Source: Sphagnum magellanicum (taxonomy: Eukaryota; Streptophyta; Sphagnopsida; Sphagnales; Sphagnaceae). Taken from it: a stretch of DNA of 64,000 nt. Position numbers and translations under genes: made by a program. Position 1 is the first letter of the stretch; the number at the start of each line of letters is the position of its first letter. The stretch lies in assembly GCA_021904315.1 (NCBI GenBank), contig CM038921.1, positions 17,272,590 through 17,336,589 on the forward strand, in the 5' to 3' direction. The notes under the pieces were generated by a model. That model worked only from the letters and a program-made list of their open reading frames with translations, was not told the origin of the DNA and ran no database searches. Below are positions 22,712-34,999 of the stretch, piece by piece.

Positions 22712-24709
22712 ATGTCGACCGACTACAGCTCAAGTGGTAGTGGTGGTGGTGGTGGTGGTGGAGATGCAGCAGCAAGGGTGGTGGTCGGACTGGACTTCGG
22801 GACCACGTACTCAGGTTTTGCTTTTGCTCACATGTCGGATCCCGACCATATCTACACTTTCTACGATTGGCCCATGCAAACTAAAGGAGGAGGTCGACCA
22901 TATTGCAAAACCATCACTGGTCTCTACTACAAAACTAATTCCAGCAGCAGAAACGACAATTTGCCGGCGTCCACGACCCGGGGCTTGCAGCAGCATCAGG
23001 AACAACTTCTTCGCTTGGAAGCATGGGGATGGCCCGCCCGGGTTCGATTCTCCGACGACATTCATGCCTTCCAACAAAGCAAGAGACGGATGGCGAGATC
23101 GGAGTCGCCTGATTCTGCTGCATTCAATACTGCTGCTGCTGTGAAAGTGGGCACTTTCCTCACAAGGTTTAAGCTCCACCTTGCAACCACTTGTGCCCAG
23201 GACACAGTAGGGCTAGCTTCCCCAGCTGCTTCGGACCTGCCTTCGTCTCTCAATCTGAATGGGGTGGTCACGGATTTCTTGCGTGAGATAGGTGAGTTCA
23301 TCATGGAGCATCTGCGGGGAAAGTATGGGAAACATTTGAGCAAGGATGTGGTACAGTGGTGTGTTACAGTTCCATCTATCTGGGATGATAAGGCTAAACA
23401 GCAGATGAAAGTTTGCATGCATAGGGCAGGTCTAGTGCTGGGTGATGGTAATTCCCACAGCTTGCCGCTCATCATTGTGCTGGAGCCAGAAGCAGCTTCC
23501 ATTTACTGCCAGCAGCGATGCAAGCATCTGAACCTACGAGCCGGAGACAAATTCCTGGTGGCAGACATTGGAGGAGGGACAACTGACATCGTTGTTCAAG
23601 CCAAGGTTGATGATTCAGCCTCCAGCATGAAGGTTAGGGAAGTATCAAGGAGTTCAGGTGGGTTATGTGGTGGCACACATGTTGATCGCAATTTTATCTC
23701 CTTCCTCTCCAGCAAGATTGGGTGCTTGGAGAAGTTCCTGGTGCAAAACCCTGGCACCATACAAAAGCTCTTGAGCTGGTGGGAAGGCACAAAAGCAAGC
23801 TTTGATGGCCATGAATCCTGTTCTGCTGAATTATCCCTCCCTGCCAAGCTTGCATTAGCATGGGAGGATCACGAAAGGCAACAGAAGCAGCAGCTACATT
23901 CAGCGGCAGATGGGTCAAAAAGCTGCTCCTCCTCCTCCTCCTCCTCCTCCTCCTCCTGTTCCTTCTCCTCAAGTGACCCACATGTGTACGATGAGCTTGA
24001 GCTCTCATGTGCAGATATGAAGGCAATCTTTGACCCTGTGGTTGACAACATTTTGGACCTCATTGCAGCGCAGATTGCACAGACAAGTGACATCAGGCTC
24101 ATCATGGTGGTGGGTGGATTCTCAGCATCTCCCTACTTGATGAAGAGGATCAGGGCAGCTTTTGCTCATCTTGTTGAGGAAGTGATAAATCCTCCTGACC
24201 CTGGAAGTGCCGTATGCCAAGGGGCAGTGGCTCTAGCTACCAACAAGGAGAGCATTCTTTCAAGAATTGTGAGAAAGACATATGCAATCCACTTCTCACC
24301 TCTATTTGAGTCTGAACTTGATCCACCTGAATATGAGTCATGGGTAGATGGGATTGCAAGGTGTTTGAACCGCATTGACATCTTTGTGCAAGAAGGCAGT
24401 GAAGTGGAAGTGGATCACTGTAAGAAGAAGATCTACTCGCCATTGCAGATAATGCAAACCTCCATGAAGCTCCAACTCTATTCCAGCTTACACAAGAACC
24501 CAAGATACACCACTGGAGATGGAACCATGCTAGAAGGTACAGTGTTGGTGGACATGTCACAAGATTTGGAGCTCGGATTGGATAGGGAGGTGGAAGTGAG
24601 CATGTTCTTTGGTCGCTCCAGCATCGAGGTGAAAGCTCGTGGACTCAACTTTGGTGACCACAAGGAGCATTGCATGTTGCCAGTCAATTTGGTGAGCAAT
24701 TGGGTTTAA
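22712..24709 (+). CDS. HSPA12-like Hsp70-family ATPase, 665 aa
   Basis: Single uninterrupted reading frame. The Hsp70/actin ATPase fold is shown by three motifs: phosphate-1 loop GLDFGTTYSGFAFAH (residues 26-40), phosphate-2 loop VADIGGGTTDIVVQ (283-296) and adenosine motif LIMVVGGFSASPYL (463-476). VLEPEAASIYC (256-266) fits the connecting segment. DFGTTYSG and a VGGFSASP-type adenosine motif, with no canonical substrate-binding domain or EEVD tail, place it with HSPA12A/B-like proteins and not with the abundant plant Hsp70s. Those proteins are best known from animals; similar proteins occur in fungi and some plants. Oddities: a poly-Gly run near the start (11-17) and a Ser-rich insert (403-421) encoded by a TCC microsatellite. 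The start is the first ATG after an in-frame TGA one codon upstream. GC content is visibly higher than the flanks. No signal peptide is evident, so the protein is probably cytosolic. The family call is confident; the cellular role is unknown. Confidence 0.93.
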   Translation: MSTDYSSSGSGGGGGGGDAAARVVVGLDFGTTYSGFAFAHMSDPDHIYTFYDWPMQTKGGGRPYCKTITGLYYKTNSSSRNDNLPASTTRGLQQHQEQLLRLEAWGWPARVRFSDDIHAFQQSKRRMARSESPDSAAFNTAAAVKVGTFLTRFKLHLATTCAQDTVGLASPAASDLPSSLNLNGVVTDFLREIGEFIMEHLRGKYGKHLSKDVVQWCVTVPSIWDDKAKQQMKVCMHRAGLVLGDGNSHSLPLIIVLEPEAASIYCQQRCKHLNLRAGDKFLVADIGGGTTDIVVQAKVDDSASSMKVREVSRSSGGLCGGTHVDRNFISFLSSKIGCLEKFLVQNPGTIQKLLSWWEGTKASFDGHESCSAELSLPAKLALAWEDHERQQKQQLHSAADGSKSCSSSSSSSSSSCSFSSSDPHVYDELELSCADMKAIFDPVVDNILDLIAAQIAQTSDIRLIMVVGGFSASPYLMKRIRAAFAHLVEEVINPPDPGSAVCQGAVALATNKESILSRIVRKTYAIHFSPLFESELDPPEYESWVDGIARCLNRIDIFVQEGSEVEVDHCKKKIYSPLQIMQTSMKLQLYSSLHKNPRYTTGDGTMLEGTVLVDMSQDLELGLDREVEVSMFFGRSSIEVKARGLNFGDHKEHCMLPVNLVSNWV

Positions 24710-25762
24710 GGTTTCAGTCAGTTACAGTATGTAGCAGCAGGCCAACTGTGCCCAATCCAAGTTATGATTTCAACCTCCTGCACACAAAAAACATGGGTAT
24801 GATTCCATATCACCCATGTGAAGATGATCAGAATTTGACATTGCAGCCACCCACCCCATGGTCTCCCACTCTCAAAAGCTTTGGAAATTGACAAGGAGTG
24901 CATGTTGTTGTTAAGCTGATCAGCACTTTTGCTTAGCACATCTATTAGGGCTATCCTTATTTTGGACTTCATACACAGGATACATTGCTTCAGTTCTATG
25001 TTTTCTTTGTTTCAACCTGGTCTGCAATTTGCATTTAGGGTTTAAGTTAGGGATCTTCTCTACAGGAACTTTTTCATGAACACCTGTATTGTCAGGCTGC
25101 ACACAACAATTGAAAAAAAATGCAAAGGTTTTAAGAGAGCTACTGCAGTCGATTGATCAATGTTGTTGTTCATGAACTTGATTGATCAGCAATAGAAATA
25201 AGGCTTTCACAGTGTCATGACACAACTACTTGCCAATACACATGCACAAGAGAAGACAAGAGAAGTGACATGAAAACTTGAGAAACTGAGTATTTGAATT
25301 CACTATTGCATGCCAATAGATGAATTGTTGTGTGGAATTATGGTCTGTAAGTCCTCAGGGCTAACTCCCCTCTGGAATCATGCAAAGGAGAAAGCTAAGC
25401 TTGTCATTTGCTGTTTCTCTCTGTTGCCAGCAAATTTGGTCAGTATTTGGGATTGAGACTTTGGAACTACCTAGGAGCAAGTTCCAGTAGGAGTCACAAA
25501 AACCTGATCTTAGAACTGGGAACAAGGCAAGCCCAAGACACAACATGAATGTCAACAGTGGCAAGAAAGCTTATGATGTGAATGTATGGAATCTCATGAT
25601 AAATAATGCACAACAAAAGAGGAGTTGGGTCACAGATGGGCAGATGGGCAGCAAGCTATTTCTTACTCCTGCATGATCTTTGAAAAGTTTCTGTAGATCA
25701 GCCTTTTCTCATATGGCATTTACAGAAGATGGGAAGGACTTTTGCCTCCATTTTGTTTTTAC
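24710..25762. other. 3' flank of the Hsp70 gene, nothing recognised
   Basis: Probable 3' untranslated region followed by spacer. On the minus strand it would correspond to intron 2 and beyond of the broken P450 gene. No exon 3 was found here. Confidence 0.45.
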
Positions 25763-26640
25763 ATTGATATTCTCAACAGTGTACGGGACATTGTCTTCAC
25801 TGATCTCTCCTTTATTTTATGCATCCAGAATATGGTCCATACCACACTTCTCAGACTTCTCAGCTGTTGGGCCCAGCACACTCAGCATCTTCCTGCAGAT
25901 TCGAAAAGATTTAACCCAAAAGAAAAAGAATTGATGATCTCAGTCTTCCTGGATCCAGAAACAATTAAAAGCATTCCAGATAATGTCAATGAAGCAATAT
26001 TTAGAATGAAAGCATGATTGCAACAAACCCTAATTTACAGATTACTTGCGCTCCTTGGTGTAGTAATCTTTGAAGAGACCCAGTTGTGTGTCCTTGACCT
26101 CCTGACAGATCTCGAGATACCCTTCAAGAATGGGTGCAGGATGGGAATGAAATCATCAGAGTTGTACTCAAAGCTCCATGCCAGTCGGCTTCTCTCTCCA
26201 TTAGAGCTTTCAGCTTCACATACAGAGGGTCATCATTGACACTCTCAAATCAGGAATTGAACATCAAGCGGTATATGATGTTGTACATCATGAGCTGCAA
26301 TCTTTTGCAAATCATGACCCCTAAGGTTGATGCTTCAGGCATTGCCTTCAAGTCTTTGATCACATGGTCTGCCTCATTCTCCCAAGCAAAACATGCACTT
26401 CAGACCACCTTGTTGGTGAAGGAACTGTCAGGATTCTTCTCCTCCTTCTCCAATGATCCCCATAGATTGTGAACACCATGTCTTCACCTTCACCAGTAAA
26501 AATTGTCAAAGACGACATTGTGAGTCCAGGAGCCAAATTCAATTCCCTGTGTGTGCAGCACATCCTTAAGTCAGGAGACAAAATGACTACCAAGGGCCAC
26601 TTTAGACAAGGGTCCAGAGGCCAAAAGCCCAGGGACAAAT
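25763..26640 (-). pseudogene. CYP73A: cinnamate 4-hydroxylase (CYP73) relic, exons 1 (part) and 2
   Basis: The minus strand holds a decayed piece of the phenylpropanoid P450 that hydroxylates cinnamate at the ER. From about 26560 downwards one can read, across frames, DVLHTQGIEFGSWTHNVVFD, IFTGEGEDMVFTIYGDHWRR, RILTVP, KRLQLMMYNIIYRLMF, DDPLYVKLKALME, SFEYNSDDFIPILHPFLKGY and LEICQEVKDTQLGLFKDYY up to TKERK (26045). A non-coding gap then ends at an acceptor CTGCAG (25893-25898). Exon 2 (25763-25892) reads MDHILDA, stop, NKGEISEDNVPYTVENIN and ends at a GT donor (25762-25761). Both intron positions agree with those of plant CYP73 genes as I know them, so this is a genomic and not a processed copy. 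Several stops and frameshifts kill it. The N-terminal anchor and exon 3 are absent here; exon 3 sequence lies at 35.0 kb on the other strand. Confidence 0.85.
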
Positions 26641-29600
26641 TTGAACCAAATTGAACCTTGAATTGAACCCTTCTTCACATTAAAAAAACACTTTTCTCTA
26701 CACTACAATGAGTGTGTCTATAGGCTTCGGGTACAATTAAAAGGTCCAATATCAAAAAATATGCAATTAACAAGTGAGAGGATTAGGTTAACCTTTTGGT
26801 CTTTTCTTTTTTTTTCTTCATTTTTTCATGGGTTTTTTTTTTTCTTTGTGTGTTTTTTTTTTTAAAAACTCTTACTACACACAATGGATTTTCTTTCCAG
26901 TTTTTTTAATTTTTAAATTTTTGTCTTTCATCACAATCGTCTTTTTCTATGGTGTTTTTTTTGGAATGGGAATTAATTTAGAGATCTTTTGTAAATTCAA
27001 ATCCCCTTTCACTTGTGAAAATTGACACTTCAAACTCTTCACTTTCAACCCATCTTCGGATTCAACTCCGTTTATGCATTTGGAAAGGATTTAAATGCAT
27101 GTCTTCTAACAATCACCTTGTGAGGATCCAATCTAAGTAGATTTCAAAAAAATGAATCTACTTGCATAGATGTCTAAGTTTTACAAAATTGGTTGCAAGT
27201 AGAAGAAAATAAATCAAATATTGATTTTTTTTTATTCTCAAGGGTTTACAAACTTGAAATATGTTTATGTGCTCTGAAATTGTACATATTATAATCATAA
27301 TATATCAAACTTTTTATGTAAAAATTATTTTGAACACCATATTGACTAGTTAGTTTCAAAGTTAATTGTTACCTACTTTTATTATACAAAAATTATTGAA
27401 ATTTTGTATTCAACTTACTATAAACCCAATGGAGGTATGGAGGTCCTGATGATTTTACATTTTTGCTTACAAAACCTTCCTTCTTTTTTTTTATGTGTAT
27501 GTCAAAAATTGCATCAATTATAAACTGGATTTTAGATAGATTACTTTTCTGGTCTATTTTACCACATTTTTGCCCTAAACATAATGTTACCATGTTAATA
27601 GTTAAGTCATGTAATTATAGACAAATTGTGACAATTTTGAACAAAGCTACTTATTTTTTGTTTCACCTTCAACATTATTGTCAAGTTTGAACACACTTTA
27701 ATAAGATTAATAGTTAATACATGTTATGTTATGTATTATTTTTATTGTAATATGAACATGAATAATGTTTTTTCCCCCAATTTTGTGATGTTGCTCAATT
27801 GACGATCATCCGTAAATATATTTAGTCAAATTTGGCAATATTCAAAATATGAAAGTTGAAATCTTAAGCACTTTTTCATATTTAGGCAATTGTGGTGATT
27901 TTTTTTAATTAAAAAATTTTGTCAATTTTTTTTAAATAAGGAATTTATGACAAAATATTCTTTTTCCAAAATATTTTTCACAAAATGTTGAAAATTTGTG
28001 GCATGATGAACATCTTATTTTTGGTAAAGCCCCATGATGGGGCATTCCCCAAAAAAAGGACCTAGGAGGAGGTGGTAAGGTAAATAGTTCAATGATTGAA
28101 CATTTAAGCACTTGTAAGGCTAATTCCTAAATTGAACCTAGTTCCTTTGGGCTGGTAGTCCAAAAGAAAGTTTCAAACCTCTTATGGGCACAATGGTAGC
28201 CATTTAAAATGTTTAATTGTTTTTGGAAACAAGGAAGAAAGACATGACACTTCCTTGATGTCCTCCTTCACTTAGAAAATGTCTCCTCTAAATAATGGGC
28301 CTTTTATCTTTGATGCAATTTACTAACCCTATAATTGGACATTCCAAGTTTAACAAATGGAAAACAACCAATCTTTTATGTAATAATGCTCACATTGTTT
28401 TAATGCTTCATATTTGTTCAAAAAAGGGGCTTAATAATTTATAATCATAGAAGGCACTAAAGTTCCATGAAATCTAAAACTTGGATGCAAATAGACATTG
28501 CCATTTGGGTCATAATGATGGTCATTCTATATTTGCACTCCTTTTCTTTTACACATGTTTAAGATCCTTGCCTCTTGTTGGAGGTAGGAATGTGATCTTC
28601 CCCTTTTACTTATGCATGTTCCTTTCCCTTACTGACCATGCTCCCCCTTACCCTTCTATTCATGCCTTCTCTTTACCCCTTTTGTTCATGTTTGTGGTCC
28701 TCCTCTTTTGATGTTGCTTGTAGTGTTCAATTGGTGTTGGTGGTGTTCAAATGTTCTTGACTTAATAACCATGCTCACGTTTTTTCCCTTTTTTTATGGT
28801 TCATGCTCTTCCTTTCTACTAATTGTGTATGTGTTTTTACCTTTCTAATCATGTTTGAATGTTCATCTATTGTGGTGCAAGTGTTTGCTTTCCTCTCCTT
28901 CTTTTGTAGATTGTGTTTATGTTTTTAATTGTTTCCTTCCATTGATGTTATTCTCTTCTAGTCCTGATGTGTTCATGTTTTTGGTCCTTGCCTTCCCCCT
29001 CATAGGTCCCCTTTCCTGATCATGATGTGTTAGTCATAAGAAACTTTGTTGCAACTTGCTACAACATGCCATGTTGTTTACATTTTGGCCCTTGCCCTTT
29101 GAGCTTGTGATGTGATGCCAAGGTTTGTACCTCTATACCTTAATGGCTAAGTTCATAAACCTAACTTAAAAATTATAGTGAAATTGATTACTTGCCTCAT
29201 TTATTACAATTGCAAACTAAATTGATATGAATTCTACTATTATACATTTATTAATAGACCTTTGAACTACTTGTTTAACCATAGTCATAGAATCAACCAT
29301 TCATTTATATTTGGCTTTTCCTCCTTTCCTTTCACTTATGTTCTTTGATTTCTTTTATTACTTCCTTTTCCATAGTTTTTTGTTGTAGGATTCCTAAATA
29401 GTCATCCAATTTTACAAAATGTGATTATCAATAGTTCATTTCCTATAAATTTCCTTGTATGCAAATATGGTGATGATAAAAAATTTGGACTATTTTTTGG
29501 GTCAAACTTGTAGAACTTTGAAATCCTCATCATAATTGAAAATTAGATTCATTTAAATTTACCATTAATTCATTGACTTATTTTAGTCCTTTAACTTTTA

Positions 29601-29734
29601 TGACAACAAGGTTCCTTGGCATGTCCACATAATATTGGTGTTTAGGTTGATACATGTGTCATTAATTTCATTTCAACTAATTATTGTATAGTCAATAATA
29701 AAATTATATTCAACAAATTAATGGAAATACAAAG
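26641..29734. other. AT-rich spacer, nothing recognised
   Basis: T-rich at 26.8-28 kb. A pyrimidine-rich stretch with recurring CATG...CCTTTCC phrases lies at about 28540-29060. No gene-like frame was seen. If the P450 was split by an inversion, this is former 5' flank of that gene. Confidence 0.45.
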
Positions 29735-30350
29735 TGGATGAAAACAAGGTAAAAGGAACCAAAGACGCCAAAGTAAAGGTCCTTTTCCAAGGATTGCACA
29801 TGACAAACATCATTTTTGTGTTGGTTTATATTTTATATTTCAAATACCCATTTTAACATTTCATGTTAAATATAACTAAATTTTTATTACAAACTGATTT
29901 ATATCATGTGTATCATGCATTCATGTCTTCTATCACATAAATATGAACAACTTTTGTTAAATCCACATTTTCAAAGTCCATAATTTTCAAGGTTAAAAAC
30001 ATTTTTCATACATGTGCTCAAATGGGTTATAAAATTAATTTTGCCTTTTAATCATCAATGTTAAAATCCTCTTCAATTTTAAAAAGGAATGGTGCACATT
30101 TGGTAGAAAAAAAAACATAAACAAAGATTGTCCAAGTTCTTAAGGTTCTAGTGTTTTGAACATGCAATTTTTTTTAAAAATTGTGTTGAGCTTTGAACAA
30201 GTAAACTTTTCAATCAATGAAAAATATTCCAAAAACAATTATGACAATCCAAACTATTATATTTCCTTTGTGATCTTTCAAACATAAAAAAAGTAGTTTT
30301 AAAAAGTTGTCTGCTCACTTGGGTGGTTCCTTTAGCTATGTTTTTACCCT
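29735..30350 (-). mobile_element. TIR element family 1, copy C (~0.62 kb)
   Basis: Reverse-oriented relative of copy B (10185-10700). Shared blocks, reverse-complemented, include GTCCTTTTCCAAGGA, CATATGACA/CACATGACA, ACAACTTTTGTTAAA and the (A)GGAACCACCCAAGTGAG end. Its ends are imperfect inverted repeats: AAGGTAAAAGGAACCAAAG at the left, and GGTGGTTCCTTTAGCTATG with TTTTTACCC at the right. No coding capacity; target-site duplication not evident. Confidence 0.7.
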
Positions 30351-32929
30351 TACCCAAATGTTGTTGGATTCTCAAACACATGATGGATTTACATGAACAC
30401 AACTTTGTCAAAAATCATATTTTCTACAACAACAAAATTCATAAAAAATAACCTATAATTCCCATGGTGTGAAATATTTGGAAATAGGTTATATTAAAGT
30501 ATGTTATAAAGTATAAAACAAAGTCCCTAAGAATCATATTATGAATGGTTGTGAAGTCTATATGTAAACCTATTGTCTAGTGGAAAGCCCATTAGTTCGA
30601 ATCTCAAAAGTTCACAATGTTAATTTTAATTTAACAAATTATTTTTAAATGTATGCATAATATATATGTGTAAGTTAACAATTTCAATCTTCACGGTATA
30701 TGAAGGTTATGCAAATGGGGATTAGCAAAACAACCTAAGTAATTTTTTTCTTTTGATTTGTGTGTGTGTCGTCTTGGCTATGGAGATCACTACTTAGAGT
30801 TTGAAAATTAGTACAACATTGTGGGATGAATGCCCTATTGTTGTTGATATCTTCATCTTTGGAGTTATTTTCTTTTGATTCACCATAAATTTCAAGGAAA
30901 TAAAGATATAAATAACAATAATGTTGTGTTGAAACATTCTATAGTCATGTGAGAAGAATTCGATTTCATAATTATGGGAAAGAATACTCACATTTGTTTG
31001 AATTTTGAAGGGAGTCTTGTTTTAGACATTTGGGTTACTATTGCCAATTGGGAGCTTTACATGATGTGATGGGTCAAAATGAGAGTGGGTGTTTCATATT
31101 GCTCATGTTTCTAAGTTGTTATGTATTAAGTTTATGTTCCTATCTAGTTATACAAAAAGTAATTCTATGAGTATTGGGGAGGTTGTTCCTATACCTATCA
31201 AATTGCCACAAAAATGATCAAGAGGGTTTCTTGAGAAAGAAATCGAAAAGATCTTATCCCTTATGACACATAATTTACATTGGATTGGATAGTCAGCAAG
31301 GATTTTAGACATTACATTATGTTATCTTTTTAATGTCAAGTTGCTTAATGATATTACAATTCTATATAGGCTAATTAGCAAAGTGAACATTGTCATTTGT
31401 GGGGACTTTTGTGTCATACTTTTTTGTTATAGAGAAACCATTGTTCTATGATGGAGGGTGAAGGAGGTCATTTAAAGGATAAGGGATTCGTTTTCTCTCT
31501 CCCTCCTACAAGATGTGAACTTATATTTTGAATTTTTTTGGATAATTCGATGTGTGGTTTATGTTTGTAAAACCAAAGAATATGTATGTGTATCATTTGG
31601 GTGTTATGCTTGTAATATTAGAAAGTGTGAAAGTAGAAAAATAAAAAAGCATTCCATCACCCTATGGCAATCCAAGGGAGGAAACAATGGTAATCTAGGG
31701 ATGGCAAGTACCCCTAAACCCCTTTTTTTTGGAGTTTGTTTAGTTATCATTTATTATTTAGTCTCTATGGTAGTACTATTAGGTGAACTATAAGTAATTT
31801 AGTGTTGCAAAACAAATTATCGCTAATGTCTAGGATTGCAAAAAAATTATGTGTTTTCCATTTCTTTTATTTATGTAAGTAGTTTGAGTAATTATAGTTC
31901 TTGTTGTTTCATACTATACTTGACAATCACCATTAAACCTTGATGTAATTGTCAAGTTATTTATAGTACCTTAGTTCAATCCAACCCTATTTGTTGGGAA
32001 TCTCCTCGCTTGTGGGTTGTAGCTTCCATAAAACACAAGGTGAACCTTATTATCAAAAATATAAACATTAATGTTTTGTTTTAGACTTTAACCAACAAGT
32101 TTTTAAAAGGTAGCCATTTGAAGACCTTTATCCAAGTTTTTTTCATTTGCAATAATGGGTGATATGTGATGAGGTTTAGGTTTCACCCCACTACTAATTA
32201 TGTTCAAATTTGGTGCCATCAATCCTCTCTTTGACTCTACTAGGAAAAGAAACATAGGATGTCAATGGACAAGCAAATGTTTTGTAAGGTAAAGCCCATT
32301 GCCAAAGGTTTTACCTAGCATAAAGATTAAAGACAAGCTCCAATTTATTTTCTCTTTTTCCCGTGATACTTGGTGGAAATCATAATTAAAAACACACAGA
32401 AAAATGGAACATCCACTACCCCCAAATAGTTGAGGAAAAATATGTTAGGTAACATGCTTTTCAATTACACTTTAAAATATCAAAGCATGTCTTTAAGTCC
32501 TAGGGCAAACATATTGAATATAATGGTAAAACAAAAGCCCCCAAAACCTTATTGTCCAAAATAGAAAGGTCTTGAGATATTAGAGCACATTGGCTGGCTC
32601 AAGTCTATTGTGTGCTTCAATCAACAACATTGTGGCAAAGAGTTTTGCCACATAGTAATGTTACCATACACAAAACATCAATTATGCACTTATGCATGTT
32701 TATTTTGCAAATGAAAAAATATTAGGGAAATTCACTTATTGTAATTAGACATCTTTCTTGAGGTAATTTTTGAATCTTTGACAAAGGGGGTAATGAGATA
32801 ATTAACTTAGGGTTGTATTTTTTTTTTGGCTAGAGTGAACCAACATCCACTGGTGAACCATCCATTGGAAGCCCAATATGAGATACTTATGGATGAACCC
32901 CAACTATTAATGTTGGGTTTCATGTTAGA
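30351..32929. other. AT-rich spacer, nothing recognised
   Basis: No gene or clear repeat. The 92-codon frame at 31515-31793 resembles nothing known to me. Confidence 0.45.
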
Positions 32930-33170
32930 AACATTATTTTTAAAATCTAAAAGGGAAGGTAGGTAGGACAATAGGTGGCAACTAGTTAAGTAGATGTGTT
33001 AAGTTTCACATTGGTAACATTTAGATGGGAAGGAAGGTAGGACAATATGCGGTGACTGACTAGGTAAGTAAATGTGTGTAGATAGTTAATATGTAGGTAA
33101 GGGCTAATGGGTTGTTAATAGGTAGGTGTATACATAAAAACTAAACTAATCACCATGGTTAGTTAAGGAA
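32930..33170. repeat. GTAG-rich repeat, relative of the 38.6-39.1 kb element
   Basis: Repeated GGTAGG and GTAAG motifs with AGGTAGGACAATA twice (about 32959 and 33034). The right side reads ACTAATCACCATGGTTAG (about 33147-33164), resembling the right terminal repeat at 39.05 kb. The left terminal repeat was not found, so it is probably a truncated copy. Confidence 0.6.
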
Positions 33171-34825
33171 TTGGAATCCAATGGATAATGATTTATCAAT
33201 CTTAGTGGTCTTTCTAATTCAAGAGATGAACATGAGAATCAAGATAGATGATGAGAATTCCATTGATGTAGTTGAATTAATGAAAGGCCGTTTGGAAGTT
33301 TATAATCTTGTACTAATGCATTTCATGTACTTTTAACAAATTTTGAGCAATTAAACATTTTGGTCAAATTTTTGTATATTTTTTGCATTTAGGCATCAAA
33401 CTTGAAAATGTTTTAAATTTGGATTAAGCATTTTATTTTGAATTCATTATTGCATAATAGGTGATTCAAGTAAAGTAGCATGAATGTTGAGTAGGTAAGT
33501 CTTCAACCTTGTTATAATCATGGTATCAGGGAAAATACTAAATATACACACCTAACCAGCTCACAAATTCTTATTGTTACCCTTTTAATCATTGTACCAA
33601 ACTCATAAATATTTCAAGCTTATCTTGTTTAAACCGTATTCACAAATATATATATTTGAAATTTACCCTTAAGCAAGGGAAAGTATTTATTTTGAGGTGA
33701 ACAAAAGAGGCCATGTCCCAATATCAATTTAGCACATTTGCATTTTCATGTTTTGTAATGCATGGGGTTATGATGAATTTTTTCACTTAACAACAACTAA
33801 TTAATATTTAGTTTTCACATTTAATTTTCATTTATTGCACTACCATTTGCCATTTTAAAATTCCTTTGTGTTTTAATGAAGATATTGAATGGTTTTAGTC
33901 TTATTTTGTTAAATTTTCACATAAGATGTTGTTGATTTCATATGTTCAATTGTTTGCATTGCCAATTGTACAACTAATTGATTTTCTACACTCATATACA
34001 CATATCATGCATGTTGTGATTTACCTACCCTTTACTTTACATTTATCAATGTATACCCAATGCAAGATAAATGAGAATGTTTTTTCCTCTGCCCTCTTAA
34101 CGGGGTAAATGTTGGTCAATTGACCTTCATGCTTACCAGGATTGATAGTTTTGGCGAGCGTATATACCCTTACCCAAATTGGAATGTTTTTAAACCTATC
34201 TACCTATACTTGGGTGATTACATTAAATTCAATATACCCACCCAACACAAAGGTATTACATTTACTTGAACTAGAACAATCAGGTTGAACAAATTGGTAG
34301 TTGATCTAGGTTTTCATTCACTTATAATAGGATATAAGGTAGAAGCACCTAAGGTTGTTAGAATAAGCATTTTGAGTAAATTAAAGTTTAATCTTCTCCT
34401 ACATGCATTTTTTCCTTAAATACAAAGCAATTTGAAACTCAACTCAAGTTGAAGCTATTTATAAACATTTAATTAATTAGTTATTAATTTGTGAAAATTT
34501 GTTATAAGGAGCTTCTTGAATTGCGAATAAGCTCTTCTACAAATTGTAGTTGTGACAACTCAAATGTTCATTGGAGGATTTTTCATATGGTCAAATAAAG
34601 GCCTTTTATATTCTCCAAAAAGGGATTTTTAATATGGTCAAATGAGGATCCTAATATAGATAGAGGTCACATGTGCCCAAACTAAGATCTCAATAAAATA
34701 AGGCTATAAAGGTTGTGGACCTAGTGTTGCAGGTATGTCTTTTGCTCATGACTTCAAATATTTTCTTTACAAAATATTCAGAAGCAGGAGGCAGCCAGCC
34801 ATTCTGATGACTTACTTTGTGCCAT
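33171..34825. other. AT-rich spacer, nothing recognised
   Basis: No gene-like frame or defined repeat was seen. Confidence 0.45.
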
Positions 34826-34942
34826 AGTTTTCTTAGTTCCTCAGGATCTTGTGGAGTGGCTTTTTACAAAAAGATGTTTAGTCGTATGTCAAATCAAATT
34901 GTACGAGATCACACTAGTTTTCTTGGTTCCTCAGGATCTTGT
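34826..34942. repeat. 27-bp direct repeat in the former P450 intron
   Basis: AGTTTTCTTAGTTCCTCAGG with ATCTTGT at 34826-34852 recurs at 34916-34942 with one mismatch, 90 bases apart, just upstream of the exon 3 relic. Confidence 0.85.
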
Positions 34943-34999
34943 CTCGTCGAGGACAAATTTGTAAACACAAGTGTCTTATGTTCTGCTTAACTGCTGCAG

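Noticed and set aside
22811..24699. Several minus-strand frames of 70 to 146 codons
   Set aside because: They are shadows of the Hsp70-like coding sequence, including a poly-Arg frame opposite the TCC run.
30575..30605. tRNA-like B box AGTTCGAATCTC
   Set aside because: No matching cloverleaf, acceptor stem or convincing A box could be built around it. At most a SINE fragment.
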